Assembly (NCBI GenBank): GCA_964448675.1
Contig: CAYUZU010000002.1
Location: 62,001 to 126,000 of the forward strand
Source: CAYUZU01 sp964448675
Lineage (GTDB): Bacteria > Planctomycetota > Phycisphaerae > UBA1845 > Fen-1342
DNA: 64,000 nt
Direction: 5' to 3'
The translations under genes were made by a program, and so were the position numbers. Shown here one piece after another: positions 17,882 to 26,140 of this stretch. The notes under the pieces were generated by a model that worked only from the letters and a program-made list of their open reading frames with translations, searched no databases and was not told where the DNA came from. Positions within the stretch are counted from its first letter, which is position 1. Each line of letters opens with the position of its first letter.

Positions 17882-18775
17882 ATGAGCCGCACGCGCACCA
17901 CCGCCTGGCATCGCGTCCATCAGTGGCCCCGGCGTTACCGCTGGCCACTGAAAGCCGCCTTGTTCGCGCTCGTCTGCGTGCTGGTGCTGTTCCCGCGCTT
18001 CTGGCTGATCCCCGAGTGGCTGCAGCGTCTCTCGAATCTTAACGCGCTCCTCGACCCGACACACCCGCGCCTGGCCCCGCTCGAAACCGAAGTCCGCGCG
18101 CAGCTCGGCCCGGGCGCTGACGATGACGCCGTGCAATCGGCCGCCGAGGCCATCGTCTATGCACAGGTCCCCTATGCCTTCGACTGGGAAACGTGGGGTG
18201 TCATGGACTACGTGCCCACCGTGGACGAGGTCTTCGCGCAGGGACGCGAGGACTGCGACGGCCGGGCTATCGTGGCGGCCTCGCTATTGCGCCGCCTCGG
18301 ACATGATGCCTGGGTTGTATCGGACCTGAAGCACGTCTGGGTCGTCACCCAGACGCCACGGCAGAGAGAGCCCAAGGAGATCATGGGGCCCGGCACGGGC
18401 GCCAAGACGCTGGTCAGCGACGAGACGGGCACGCGCACCGTCATCGACTGGGGGGTGCTGGCCAACGTTGGACGCAGCCTCACGTTCGGCATCGCCGCTT
18501 TCCCGCTGTCGCGCGAGATGATCGTCGTGGGCGCGCTGGTGCTGCTCACGCTTCATCCGCGGCTGCCTTTGTGGCGGATCGTGCTTGGGTCGGCGGCGCT
18601 GTTCGGCGCGCTGGCGCTGTTCCGCAGCGCGGGCTTGGCCGTCACGGGGCTCGCCGCCAGCCCCTGGCTCGTGTGGGTGGCGCTGGTGGTCGCGGTAGGG
18701 GGGTGGCTGATTCTGGCATTGCGGGGCCTATCCCGGCGATCGAGCGACGCTGCACCGGTCAACAGTCGTCACTGA
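17882..18775 (+). CDS. Membrane protein with transglutaminase-like domain
   Basis: Predicted membrane protein of 297 residues. One membrane segment near the N-terminus (about 24-44) is followed by a soluble domain with FAQGREDCDGRAIVAASLL and then DLKHVWVVT, the Cys and His expected of a transglutaminase-like/cysteine protease fold. Two or three membrane segments follow at the C-terminus (REMIVVGALVLLTLHPRL, IVLGSAALFGALALF, SPWLVWVALVVAVGGWLIL). Substrate is unknown; such domains may cleave or crosslink envelope proteins. The ATG follows an ACCGGAGGAG site at some distance. It is convergent with the YkgJ gene, with four bases between stop codons. Confidence 0.7.
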   Translation: MSRTRTTAWHRVHQWPRRYRWPLKAALFALVCVLVLFPRFWLIPEWLQRLSNLNALLDPTHPRLAPLETEVRAQLGPGADDDAVQSAAEAIVYAQVPYAFDWETWGVMDYVPTVDEVFAQGREDCDGRAIVAASLLRRLGHDAWVVSDLKHVWVVTQTPRQREPKEIMGPGTGAKTLVSDETGTRTVIDWGVLANVGRSLTFGIAAFPLSREMIVVGALVLLTLHPRLPLWRIVLGSAALFGALALFRSAGLAVTGLAASPWLVWVALVVAVGGWLILALRGLSRRSSDAAPVNSRH

Positions 18776-18779
18776 ACGC

Positions 18780-19226
18780 CTACAGCGGCCGACTGCCGTT
18801 ATCGCGCAGCGCCTGCCCGATCTCATCGATCCGGCGCACCGTGCCCTGATTGATCCCCGGACAGCCCCGGGCGGCCGCCTCCCAGGCCCGCGCGCTGCGC
18901 AGGTTGGACTTCCAGAACGGCCAGGTGCGGCACTGCACGGGCCGAACAGTATGGATCCGGCAGCCGGTGGTGCCGTCGTCGTAGCGCTCGAGAAACTCGC
19001 AATCCCCGTTGGGCCACTCGAGCAGGCTCTTGCCCCGGCCCGCCCGGCGTACGTGGCGTTCTTCGAACTCCGCCGGCGTCATGTCGAGGCGGGCGGCAAT
19101 CCGGGCGATTTCCTCATCGCTCACCCAGACATAGCCCGGCGCTCCGCTACAGCAGTTGCCGCAGCGCGTGCAGGCGAAACGCAGTCCGTCGGCGTACCAG
19201 GGGGGTTTATGACCGGAATCGCTCAC
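18780..19226 (-). CDS. YkgJ-type cysteine cluster protein
   Basis: Member of the zinc- or iron-binding YkgJ/UPF0153 family of unknown role. The cluster is [20 protein letters not shown], followed by [20 protein letters not shown] and [11 protein letters not shown] and a last Cys in GCPGIN. The GTG start was chosen because its GTGA overlaps the stop codon of the upstream SEC-C gene, a classic coupled arrangement; the longer frame would run into that gene. Length is 148 residues. The SEC-C and YkgJ proteins both bind metal through cysteines and are evidently made together. Confidence 0.85.
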
Positions 19227-19429
19227 GATGCCTTGCCGCAACACTTCTTGAACTTCTTCCCTGACCCGCAGGGGCACGGATCGTTGCGGCCGGCGGTCCG
19301 TCCGGACTCTGCCTGTTCGACCGGCGCATCGGGAATCGGCGGCGCATCGGGGTCGACGACCTCGGCCTCACGGCGTTTCTTTTCCTGCCGACGCTCGAAT
19401 CGCTTGGAGAACCGATCAAAAATCGCCAT
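19223..19429 (-). CDS. SEC-C motif protein
   Basis: A 68-residue protein with a C-terminal SEC-C zinc-binding motif ([17 protein letters not shown]), as found at the end of SecA and in many small proteins. The N-terminal part is a charged helix ([17 protein letters not shown]) and a Pro-rich linker. The ATG follows AAAGGAAG. It is the first gene of a two-gene unit with the YkgJ protein. The role is unknown; SEC-C motifs bind Zn and can contact SecB or ribosomes in known cases. Confidence 0.85.
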
Positions 19430-19613
19430 GGGACTTCCTTTAGTGGTTTCACCCGCTGCAATTATACGCGATGACCAGCAGCCAATTAACCGCCGCGGGG
19501 CGACACAATTCAAGAATCCTGCTTGGGATCCGAAATCGCTCTTGACGGATGGGCCGGCGAGGTTTATTTAGCCGCGCGTTGGTTGCAGAATCAGCAGAAC
19601 AAGGAGCTCGCTG

Positions 19614-19958
19614 ATGTGTGATAGTCGAGGGCAAAGCGTGGCCGAAAGGCCGGATTTCGCCGGGCTCGAGCGCGAACTGGCGCCGGAATGGTCCCCCAAC
19701 CTCGCCACCCTGCTGGACGATCCGGAGGAGGTCGCGTCGTCCGCAGACGAGGACTCCGAACTCGAGCAGGACTTGTTCGGACCCCTGGCGGACGGTCGCC
19801 GGCGTTACGATGACGACGACGAGGACGAGGACGATCTCGATTTCGAGGACGATGACGACGACGATCTCGATGACGATTTCGACGACGACTTCGACGACGA
19901 CTTCGACGACGACGACGACGACGACGACTTTGTCGACGAGGAAGAGGACGAAGTCTGA
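19614..19958 (+). CDS. Extremely Asp-rich small protein
   Basis: A 114-residue protein whose second half is almost only Asp and Glu with regularly placed Phe and Leu (DDDFDDDFDDDF-like blocks). AAGGAG lies seven bases before the ATG. The first half is a normal-looking acidic helix (FAGLERELAPEWSPNLATLL). Very acidic tails can bind Ca2+, basic proteins or nucleic-acid-binding proteins, but no function can be assigned. The Asp run is made of GAC/GAT repeats and may vary in length between strains. Confidence 0.7.
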   Translation: MCDSRGQSVAERPDFAGLERELAPEWSPNLATLLDDPEEVASSADEDSELEQDLFGPLADGRRRYDDDDEDEDDLDFEDDDDDDLDDDFDDDFDDDFDDDDDDDDFVDEEEDEV

Positions 19959-20112
19959 GCTCCGGGGGCTGCCCGCTGAATCAAGCGGTGTCGTCGGTCG
20001 GGCGGAACAGGCCGCCAGCGTGGCCGGCGCCGCCTGCAAGTGCTGCGCTGTGATGGTCACCAGCCCGTCGCCCACTTCAGCCTGACGGCTCGGCGCGACG
20101 ATAGTCGGGGAT

Positions 20113-20538
20113 ATGAAGAACGACGATACGCCCGACGTACGCCGCCCACCCGACGGCGCCGATGAAGCGGCCCTTACCGAGGAAGACCGCCGCGAAACGC
20201 ACGACCGGCGCGCCGGCATCGACCGGCGCTCGGGGATGGACCGGCGTTCGAACTTCGATCGTCGCCGGGGCCCTGGCCGCCGCCGCACGGACTATCGCCG
20301 GGCGGCCGAAGAAGGGCACATGAATGAGGAGCAGCTGGACTTCCTCAAGGCGGTCGACGAGTACAAGCGCGTCAACGACAAGCCTTTCCCGACCCTGACC
20401 GAGGTGCTCGACATCATCCTCTACCTGGGCTATCGCAAGGTCGCGCCGGTAGGGGAGTTCAAGCTCTGCAAAGGCCGCGAAACACCCCTGCCGCGCAAGA
20501 AGGGGCGCCCGCCCCCCGACGACGACGCGGACGGCTAA
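20113..20538 (+). CDS. Arg-rich protein with DRRS repeats
   Basis: A 141-residue protein of unknown function. Residues about 28-62 contain a repeated motif of the type xDRRxGxDRR (THDRRAGIDRRSGMDRRSN, then FDRRRGPGRRRTDYRR). The C-terminal part appears folded: LDFLKAVDEYKRVNDKPFPT, then LTEVLDIILYLGYRKV, resembling a small helical domain. A Lys/Pro/Asp tail ends it. It follows the Asp-rich protein by 154 bases on the same strand. GGGG before the ATG is a weak site. I do not recognise the family. Confidence 0.65.
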   Translation: MKNDDTPDVRRPPDGADEAALTEEDRRETHDRRAGIDRRSGMDRRSNFDRRRGPGRRRTDYRRAAEEGHMNEEQLDFLKAVDEYKRVNDKPFPTLTEVLDIILYLGYRKVAPVGEFKLCKGRETPLPRKKGRPPPDDDADG

Positions 20539-20861
20539 GCGCCCAATCGAGTGAACCTTACGGCAACAGCGGCCGACCCGCCCGGTCGGCCGTTCTCGCG
20601 CGCTGCCCGCCCGCGGATCGCTGTCGTGACACGGCCCGGCGCGCATGCGCCGATAATGGCCGGGCCTGCGCCCCGGCGCCCCCGCGCCGCCGCCAGCGGA
20701 GCCGAATCGCGCTCCCGGTTTGCTCCTTGACAGCCGGAGGCTGACCGCGTAGCTTCAACAAATCTCGGAGGGGCTGGAGTTGGACGACAGGCGCAGCGTC
20801 GCCTTGGGGGTGGACGCTGGGCCTGCGCTATTTGTGTCGCCATTGGGTGACGGGAGTAACG
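20539..20861. other. Spacer before the rpmF-fab cluster
   Basis: This stretch carries the cluster promoter described separately and, after it, an untranslated leader of about 100 bases. No gene is supported. The yceD-type gene often found before rpmF is absent. Confidence 0.55.
20727..20755 (+). promoter_or_regulatory. Promoter of the rpmF-plsX-fab operon
   Basis: A perfect TTGACA is followed after 17 bases by TAGCTT. Only genes on the plus strand follow, beginning with rpmF about 105 bases downstream, so it probably drives the whole cluster. Confidence 0.6.
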
Positions 20862-21047
20862 ATGTTACCAGTCCACAAAAAGAGCAAGATGCGTAAGCGC
20901 ACACGCCGCGCTCACCTCGCTCTCCGACCGGCTCACGTGATCGCCTGCCCGCAGTGCGGCCAGGCCAAGCTGCCCCACGCGGCTTGCGGGAACTGTGGGT
21001 ATGTCAACGCACACACCCAGTTGCGGATCGGTGAAGAGGAGTCATAG
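20862..21047 (+). CDS. rpmF: 50S ribosomal protein L32
   Basis: Large-subunit ribosomal protein. The chosen ATG gives MLPVHKKSKMRKRTRRAH, matching the usual L32 opening, with GGGAG before it; a longer frame upstream is not conserved. A four-cysteine zinc ribbon is present (CPQCGQ and CGNCG), so this is the zinc-binding form. Length is 61 residues. It lies directly before plsX, the widespread rpmF-plsX-fab order that ties ribosome and membrane synthesis. Confidence 0.95.
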   Translation: MLPVHKKSKMRKRTRRAHLALRPAHVIACPQCGQAKLPHAACGNCGYVNAHTQLRIGEEES

Positions 21048-21058
21048 GAGACAGCTCC

Positions 21059-22066
21059 GTGCGAATCGGCATGGATGCGATGGGCGGCGATTACGCGCCC
21101 CGAGAGATCATTCTCGGCGCCAAGGAGGGTCTGCGCCTCCTCAGCGAACAGGATGAGATTTTGCTGTTCGGCCCCGAGGACGTCGTTCGTCAGGAATGCC
21201 GCAACGCTGAGCTCGACGACCCGCGCGTCAACGTCGTCAACTGCCCCGACGTCATCGGCATGCAGGAATCCCCGGTCGAGGCGCTGCGCCATAAACGCAA
21301 GTCCAGCATCGTCCAACTCGCCGTTCACGCCGCCAAGGGCGAGGTCGACGCCTGCATTTCCGCCGGCAACACCGGCGCCTTCGCCGCGGCCTGCCAACTC
21401 AAGATCGGTCCGGTGGCGGGCGTCTCGCGCCCCGGCATCGCCGTCGTCATGCCGACGTTTCACGGACCGGTGCTGATCTGTGACGTCGGCGCCAACCCCA
21501 CGCCCAAACCGCACCATCTGTACGAGTACGCCCGCATTTGCGTTTGCTACTCGCGCATGATCCTCGGCAAGGACGCCCCACGCGTCGGCCTCGTCTCCAT
21601 CGGCGAGGAAGAGGGCAAGGGCAGCCCACTTGTCCGCGAAGCCGGCGCCCTGCTCCGCAATGATCCCGGTATCCAGTTTGCCGGCAACGTCGAAGGACGG
21701 GACATCTTCGGCGGCGCCTGCGAGATCGCCGTCTGTGACGGCTTCGTCGGCAACGTCATCCTGAAGCTCACCGAGGGCCTCGCCGAAGGGCTCTTCAAGA
21801 CGATCATGCAGGAGATCAAGGAGGAGAGCCAGGAGTTGCTCCCGCGCTTCGAGCCCATCACCGACCGCATCTGGAAGCGGCACGACTTCGCCGAGTACGG
21901 CGGCGCACCGCTCCTCGGCATCAACGGCACCGTCATCATCTGCCACGGTCGCAGCGACCGCCGGGCGATTCACAACGCCATCCGCGTGGCCAGCGAGCAG
22001 ATCCGCCAGGACCTGACCGCGGTCATCACGCGCGAGCTCCACCATGAGCCCGAGGGCGCGGTATGA
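21059..22066 (+). CDS. plsX: Phosphate acyltransferase PlsX
   Basis: Converts acyl-ACP and phosphate to acyl-phosphate, the donor for the first acylation in phospholipid synthesis. MRIGMDAMGGDYAP is the signature opening. Other blocks: CISAGNTGAFAAA, LICDVGANPTPKPHHL, SIGEEEGKGSPLVREA, FAGNVEGRDIFGG, CDGFVGNVILKLTEG and AEYGGAPLLGINGTVIICHG. Length is 335 residues. The start is a GTG with TAGGAG upstream, 11 bases after rpmF, and the stop overlaps fabH by ATGA. Confidence 0.97.
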   Translation: MRIGMDAMGGDYAPREIILGAKEGLRLLSEQDEILLFGPEDVVRQECRNAELDDPRVNVVNCPDVIGMQESPVEALRHKRKSSIVQLAVHAAKGEVDACISAGNTGAFAAACQLKIGPVAGVSRPGIAVVMPTFHGPVLICDVGANPTPKPHHLYEYARICVCYSRMILGKDAPRVGLVSIGEEEGKGSPLVREAGALLRNDPGIQFAGNVEGRDIFGGACEIAVCDGFVGNVILKLTEGLAEGLFKTIMQEIKEESQELLPRFEPITDRIWKRHDFAEYGGAPLLGINGTVIICHGRSDRRAIHNAIRVASEQIRQDLTAVITRELHHEPEGAV

Positions 22067-23055
22067 AGCTCGATTGGCCCGTTGAAATCGCCGGCACGGG
22101 CATGATCGTGCCGGACAAGGTGCTCTCCAACGCAGACCTGACCAACCTCGTCGACACTTCGGACGAGTGGATCACCCAGCGCACCGGCATTCACGAGCGG
22201 CGCCTGGCTGCGGAGGGGGAAACCACCCTGACGCTGGCCACGGCCGCCAGTCGTGCCGCCCTCGCCGACGCCGGCCTGACCGCCGAAGACGTCGACCTCA
22301 TCATCTGCGCCACCATCACGCCGGAACATCCGCTGCCCGCCACCGCGTGCCTGCTCCAGGCCGCGCTGGGCTGCCGCTGGGTGCCGTCGTACGACGTGGC
22401 CGCGGCCTGCAGTGGTTTCGTCTGGGCTGCGATTCAGGGCGCCATGTACGTCAGCAACAACATGGCGCGCAATGTCCTCGTCGTCGGTGCCGAACGACTC
22501 TCGAGCATCGTTGACATGCAGGACCGCGCCACCTGCATCCTCTTCGGCGACGCTGCCGGTGCGGCCATCATTCGCCGCAGTGCGGATGCGCAGCGTGGCA
22601 TTCTCGCGTCGCGGTGGGGGGCCGACGGCTACCGCGGCATGCTCATCAATGTTCCCGCGGGCGGTGCCAAGCTTCCCGCGTCGCAGCGCACACTCGACGA
22701 ACGGCTGCACTACATGCGCATGGAAGGGCGTGAGGTCTACAAGTTCGCCGTCACGCAGATGTACACCATCATTCACGAGACCTGCGAAGACGCCGGCGTC
22801 AAGGCCGAAGACCTCAAGCTCATCATTCCGCACCAGTCCAACTTGCGGATTATCGAGTCGGCCGCCCGGAAGGCCGGCGTGCCAATGGACAAGGTTGCGG
22901 TCAATATCGATCGCTACGGCAATACGTCGGCGGCGTCGGTGCCGGTCGCACTGCACGAATCACGCGCTTCGGGGCGAATCGAAAGCGGGGATCTGGTCAT
23001 GCTCGTCGCCTTTGGCGCCGGGCTGACCTGGGGTTCGATCTTGCTGAGGATCTGA
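22063..23055 (+). CDS. fabH: 3-oxoacyl-ACP synthase III
   Basis: Starts fatty acid chains by condensing acetyl-CoA with malonyl-ACP. The Cys-His-Asn triad is present: DVAAACSGFVWA (Cys near residue 116), IIPHQSNLRI and RYGNTSAASVP. The N-terminal DTSDEWITQRTGIHERR block is typical. Length is 330 residues. Its ATG overlaps the plsX stop (ATGA), and fabD follows two bases after its stop codon, so the three are co-translated. Confidence 0.97.
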   Translation: MKLDWPVEIAGTGMIVPDKVLSNADLTNLVDTSDEWITQRTGIHERRLAAEGETTLTLATAASRAALADAGLTAEDVDLIICATITPEHPLPATACLLQAALGCRWVPSYDVAAACSGFVWAAIQGAMYVSNNMARNVLVVGAERLSSIVDMQDRATCILFGDAAGAAIIRRSADAQRGILASRWGADGYRGMLINVPAGGAKLPASQRTLDERLHYMRMEGREVYKFAVTQMYTIIHETCEDAGVKAEDLKLIIPHQSNLRIIESAARKAGVPMDKVAVNIDRYGNTSAASVPVALHESRASGRIESGDLVMLVAFGAGLTWGSILLRI

Positions 23056-23057
23056 GG

Positions 23058-23990
23058 GTGGCGAAGAAAGCAGCGATTTTCCCGGGACAGGGGGCTCAAC
23101 TCGTCGGCATGGGCAAGGACGTCGCGGACGCGCATCCCGTTGCCGCCGACGTCTTCAGGCGAGCGGACGAGATCCTCGGGTTCGGCCTGTCGGCGCTCTG
23201 CTTCGATGGCCCCGAGGATCGCCTCGGTGCCACCGACATCCAGCAGCCCGCGATCTTCACCACCAGTGTCGCGCTCTTCCGTGCCGCGTCCGAGACTGGC
23301 CGCATTCGCCCGGACGACTTCGGCGCGATGGGGGGGCTGAGCCTCGGCGAATACACCGCGCTCCACCTCGCCGGCGCCTTGTCGTTCGAGGATGCGCTGC
23401 GCCTCGTCGCCCGCCGTGGCCAGCTCATGCAGCAGGCCGCCGAAAACAGCGCCGGCGGCATGGTCTCTTTCATCGGAATCGATGAGGAGAAGGCGCTCGC
23501 CCTTTGTGAACGCGTCGCCGAGCACGGCAATGTTCGCCCGGCCAACTTCAACTGTCCCGGCCAGATCGTGATCTCCGGCGACCAGGCTGCCTGCACCGCC
23601 GCCGCCGCCCTCGCCGACGAGTTCGGCTGTCGGGCGGTCGTGCTGCCGGTGGCCGGCGCGTTCCACAGCGAGCTCATGCGCCCCGCGGCTGACGGACTGC
23701 GCCCGGTGCTGGCCGCGTGCCCGATGAACCAACCTGCCATCCCCGTGGTCGCGAATGTTGACGCAACGTATCACGTCGGCCCTGACGAGATTCGCGACTC
23801 GCTCTATCGACAGGTGGTCAACCCCGTCCGCTGGCAGGCCTGTGTCGAACAGATGATCACCGACGGCTGCGGCGAATTCTACGAGATCGGCCCCAATCGC
23901 CACTTGACCGGCATGATGCGAAAGATTAATCGCAGAATGCCGACGGTGAATATCAGCACGGTCGGCGATCTGACACCCGCAGAGAGCTAG
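23058..23990 (+). CDS. fabD: Malonyl-CoA:ACP transacylase
   Basis: Loads malonyl groups onto acyl carrier protein. Motifs: IFPGQGAQLVGMG at the N-terminus, GLSLGEYTAL with the nucleophile Ser near residue 95, and VAGAFHSELM with the catalytic His. A Gln of the usual substrate-binding GQGAQ is in place. Length is 310 residues. The start is a GTG, two bases after the fabH stop, in a tightly packed operon. Confidence 0.96.
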   Translation: MAKKAAIFPGQGAQLVGMGKDVADAHPVAADVFRRADEILGFGLSALCFDGPEDRLGATDIQQPAIFTTSVALFRAASETGRIRPDDFGAMGGLSLGEYTALHLAGALSFEDALRLVARRGQLMQQAAENSAGGMVSFIGIDEEKALALCERVAEHGNVRPANFNCPGQIVISGDQAACTAAAALADEFGCRAVVLPVAGAFHSELMRPAADGLRPVLAACPMNQPAIPVVANVDATYHVGPDEIRDSLYRQVVNPVRWQACVEQMITDGCGEFYEIGPNRHLTGMMRKINRRMPTVNISTVGDLTPAES

Positions 23991-24005
23991 ACGGGAGCGC
24001 ACGCC

Positions 24006-24752
24006 ATGACCATGTGCCTCGAAGAACAAGTTGCCATCGTCACCGGCGGCTCACGTGGCATCGGCCAGGCCATCTGTCTCGAGCTGGCCCGGCAGGGGGC
24101 CACCGTCCTCGCCGCCGCCCGCGGCGTCGACCGCACCGAAGCCTGGGTCCGCGACGCCGGCGACGTCGCGCAGCGCATTGTCCCGGTCGCACTCGACGTG
24201 ACAAATCGCGACGCCATCAACAAGCTCATCGAAGACACCGCCGAGCAGCGTGGCCGCCTGGACATCCTCGTCAACAACGCCGGCATCACCCGCGACGGCC
24301 TCCTGATGAGCATGGAAGACGACCAGTTCGACGCCGTGATCGACACCAATCTGCGCGCCGTCTTTCACGCCATGCGCGCCGTCAGCCGGCACATGGTCCG
24401 CGCCCGCCGCGGCCGCATCATCAACGTTGGCAGCGTCTCCGGCCTCATGGGAAACCCGGGCCAGGCGAATTACTCCGCCGCCAAGGCCGGCCTCCTCGGC
24501 CTGACCAAAGCCTCCGCCAAGGAGCTCGCCAAGCGTGGCATTACGTGCAATGTCGTCGCCCCCGGCTTCATCGAAACCGAGATGACCGATGACCTGCCCG
24601 AAAAGGCGCGCGAGCAGGTCAAGCCCCTGATCCCCATGCAGCGCTTCGGCAAGCCTGCCGAGGTCGCCGGCCTCGTCGCGTTTCTCGCTGGCCCGCAGGC
24701 CAGCTACATCACTGGCCAGGTCTTCGTCGTCGACGGCGGGTTGCACACGTAG
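24006..24752 (+). CDS. fabG: 3-oxoacyl-ACP reductase
   Basis: NADPH-dependent reduction of 3-oxoacyl-ACP. It is a short-chain dehydrogenase: cofactor motif TGGSRGIGQAI, NNAGITRDGLLMSM, catalytic Ser in NVGSVSGLMGN, and NYSAAKAGLLG with Tyr and Lys. The end FVVDGGLHT is normal for FabG. Length is 248 residues. It is 15 bases after fabD. In most genomes acpP follows; here it does not. Confidence 0.96.
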   Translation: MTMCLEEQVAIVTGGSRGIGQAICLELARQGATVLAAARGVDRTEAWVRDAGDVAQRIVPVALDVTNRDAINKLIEDTAEQRGRLDILVNNAGITRDGLLMSMEDDQFDAVIDTNLRAVFHAMRAVSRHMVRARRGRIINVGSVSGLMGNPGQANYSAAKAGLLGLTKASAKELAKRGITCNVVAPGFIETEMTDDLPEKAREQVKPLIPMQRFGKPAEVAGLVAFLAGPQASYITGQVFVVDGGLHT

Positions 24753-24882
24753 CGGGGTACCAACCACGTAGCAAGGGAACAAGCTTGCGCCCTGCGCGCG
24801 CCGGCTCGGCCTGCGGCGCCGCTTCCATCGTTGCCGCATTTCGCTACACTGCGCCCGAAACGCCCGCACAGGAGAAAACGCC

Positions 24883-25983
24883 TTGGCCCGCAAGATATCC
24901 CGCATTGGTGTCCTCACCGGCGGCGGCGACTGCCCTGGTCTCAACGCCGTCATCCGCGTCGTCACCAAGGCCGCCATCAACGAGCTCGACCTCGAAGTCG
25001 TCGGCATCGAGGACGGCTACCTCGGCCTCATCATGAACAACATGCACCCGCTGACGATCGACGATGTCTCCAATATCCTCAATCGCGGCGGGACAATCCT
25101 CGGGACGTCCAACAAGGCCAACCCCGCCCACTTCATGACCGGCAAGGACGCCGACGGTAAACCCGTCTTCGAAGACGTCACGCCACGCGTGCTCGATCAC
25201 ATTGCCGAGCACGAGCTCGACGCCCTGGTCTGCATCGGCGGCGACGGCACCATGAGCGGGGCGGCCAACCTCATCCGCAACGGCGTGCCCTGTGTCGGCG
25301 TGCCCAAGACCATCGACAACGATCTGATGCACACCGACATCACGTTCGGCTTCACGACCGCCGTCGAAACCGCCACCGAATGCCTCGACCGCATCCACTC
25401 GACCGCGTCGAGCCACCACCGTGTCATGGTCGTCGAGCTCATGGGCCGCAACGCCGGCTGGCTTACGCTGCACGCCGGCATCGCCAGCGGATCCGACGTC
25501 ATCCTGATCCCCGAGATTCCCTACGATCTCGATTCCATCGCCCGCACTTGCGTCACGCGCAGCAAGAAGGGCAAGCGGTTCACGCTCGTCGCGGTCTCTG
25601 AGGGGGCCGCGCCGCGCGGCGGGACGCAGGTGATCGACCAGATCGTGCACGACAGCCCCGATCCGGTGCGTCTCGGCGGCGTCAGCACCGTGCTGGCCAA
25701 GCAAATCGCCGACCTGACACACCTCGAGACGCGCGCGAACATCCTGGGCCACGTGCAGCGCGGGGGCATCCCGTGCGCGTTCGATCGCGTGCTGGCGACG
25801 CGGCTGGGCTTCAAGGCGATCGAGCTCATCGCGGCAAATGAGTGGAACCAGATGGCGGTGGTCGACGATGGGGCGGTCGGGTCCGTGCCGATCGAGAGTG
25901 TCGCCGATCGGCAGCGGACCGTGCCGCCGGATCATGCGTTCATCGCCATGGCCCGCGCCGTCGGCACCTGCATGGGCGACTGA
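24883..25983 (+). CDS. pfkA: 6-phosphofructokinase, probably ATP-dependent, mixed-type active site
   Basis: Phosphorylates fructose 6-phosphate in glycolysis. Motifs: LTGGGDCPGLNAVIR at the phosphate site, CIGGDGTMSGA and VPKTIDNDLMHTD with the catalytic Asp pair. At the two positions that decide the phosphoryl donor it has Gly (GGDG, residue 122; the E. coli Gly104 position) and Lys (PKTIDND, residue 142; the E. coli Gly124 position). Pyrophosphate enzymes usually carry Asp and Lys, so Gly plus Lys suggests ATP use, as in the actinomycete-type long PFKs; this is inferred. Length is 366 residues. The start is a TTG after AGGAG. Whether it shares the fab transcript is unclear (130-base gap). 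Confidence 0.9.
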   Translation: MARKISRIGVLTGGGDCPGLNAVIRVVTKAAINELDLEVVGIEDGYLGLIMNNMHPLTIDDVSNILNRGGTILGTSNKANPAHFMTGKDADGKPVFEDVTPRVLDHIAEHELDALVCIGGDGTMSGAANLIRNGVPCVGVPKTIDNDLMHTDITFGFTTAVETATECLDRIHSTASSHHRVMVVELMGRNAGWLTLHAGIASGSDVILIPEIPYDLDSIARTCVTRSKKGKRFTLVAVSEGAAPRGGTQVIDQIVHDSPDPVRLGGVSTVLAKQIADLTHLETRANILGHVQRGGIPCAFDRVLATRLGFKAIELIAANEWNQMAVVDDGAVGSVPIESVADRQRTVPPDHAFIAMARAVGTCMGD

Positions 25984-26004
25984 CGGTGGGGAGGTAACAC
26001 CATG

Positions 26005-26130
26005 CGAACGGCGACGGATGACGGTCAGCGAATGACTGACCACGGATGCCCGACAACTGACGACGGACGCCTGACAACGACCTGCAACTGATCGTTGATT
26101 CTTGATCACTGATCATTGGTCATTGATCCT
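26005..26130. repeat. Degenerate CTGA/TGATCA short-repeat tract
   Basis: The spacer after the phosphofructokinase gene is built from near-repeats of ACTGAC and GACGACTGA-like units, then of TGATCA-type units (GATCACTGATCATTGGTCA followed by TTGATCC). It contrasts with the rest of the genome sequence and looks like slippage- or duplication-derived filler. It ends just before the ribosome binding site of the next gene. Confidence 0.55.
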
Positions 26131-26140
26131 GGAGCTTCCC

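Noticed and set aside
19800..19935. GAC/GAT tract considered as a CRISPR-like or tandem repeat array
   Set aside because: Units are 3-6 bases, in frame inside a gene, and encode Asp/Glu; there are no spacers.
19449..20288. A 279-codon minus-strand frame with Arg/Val/Ile-rich repeats
   Set aside because: It is the antisense reading of the Asp-rich and Arg-rich genes; its repeats are only the reverse reading of GAC/GAT runs.
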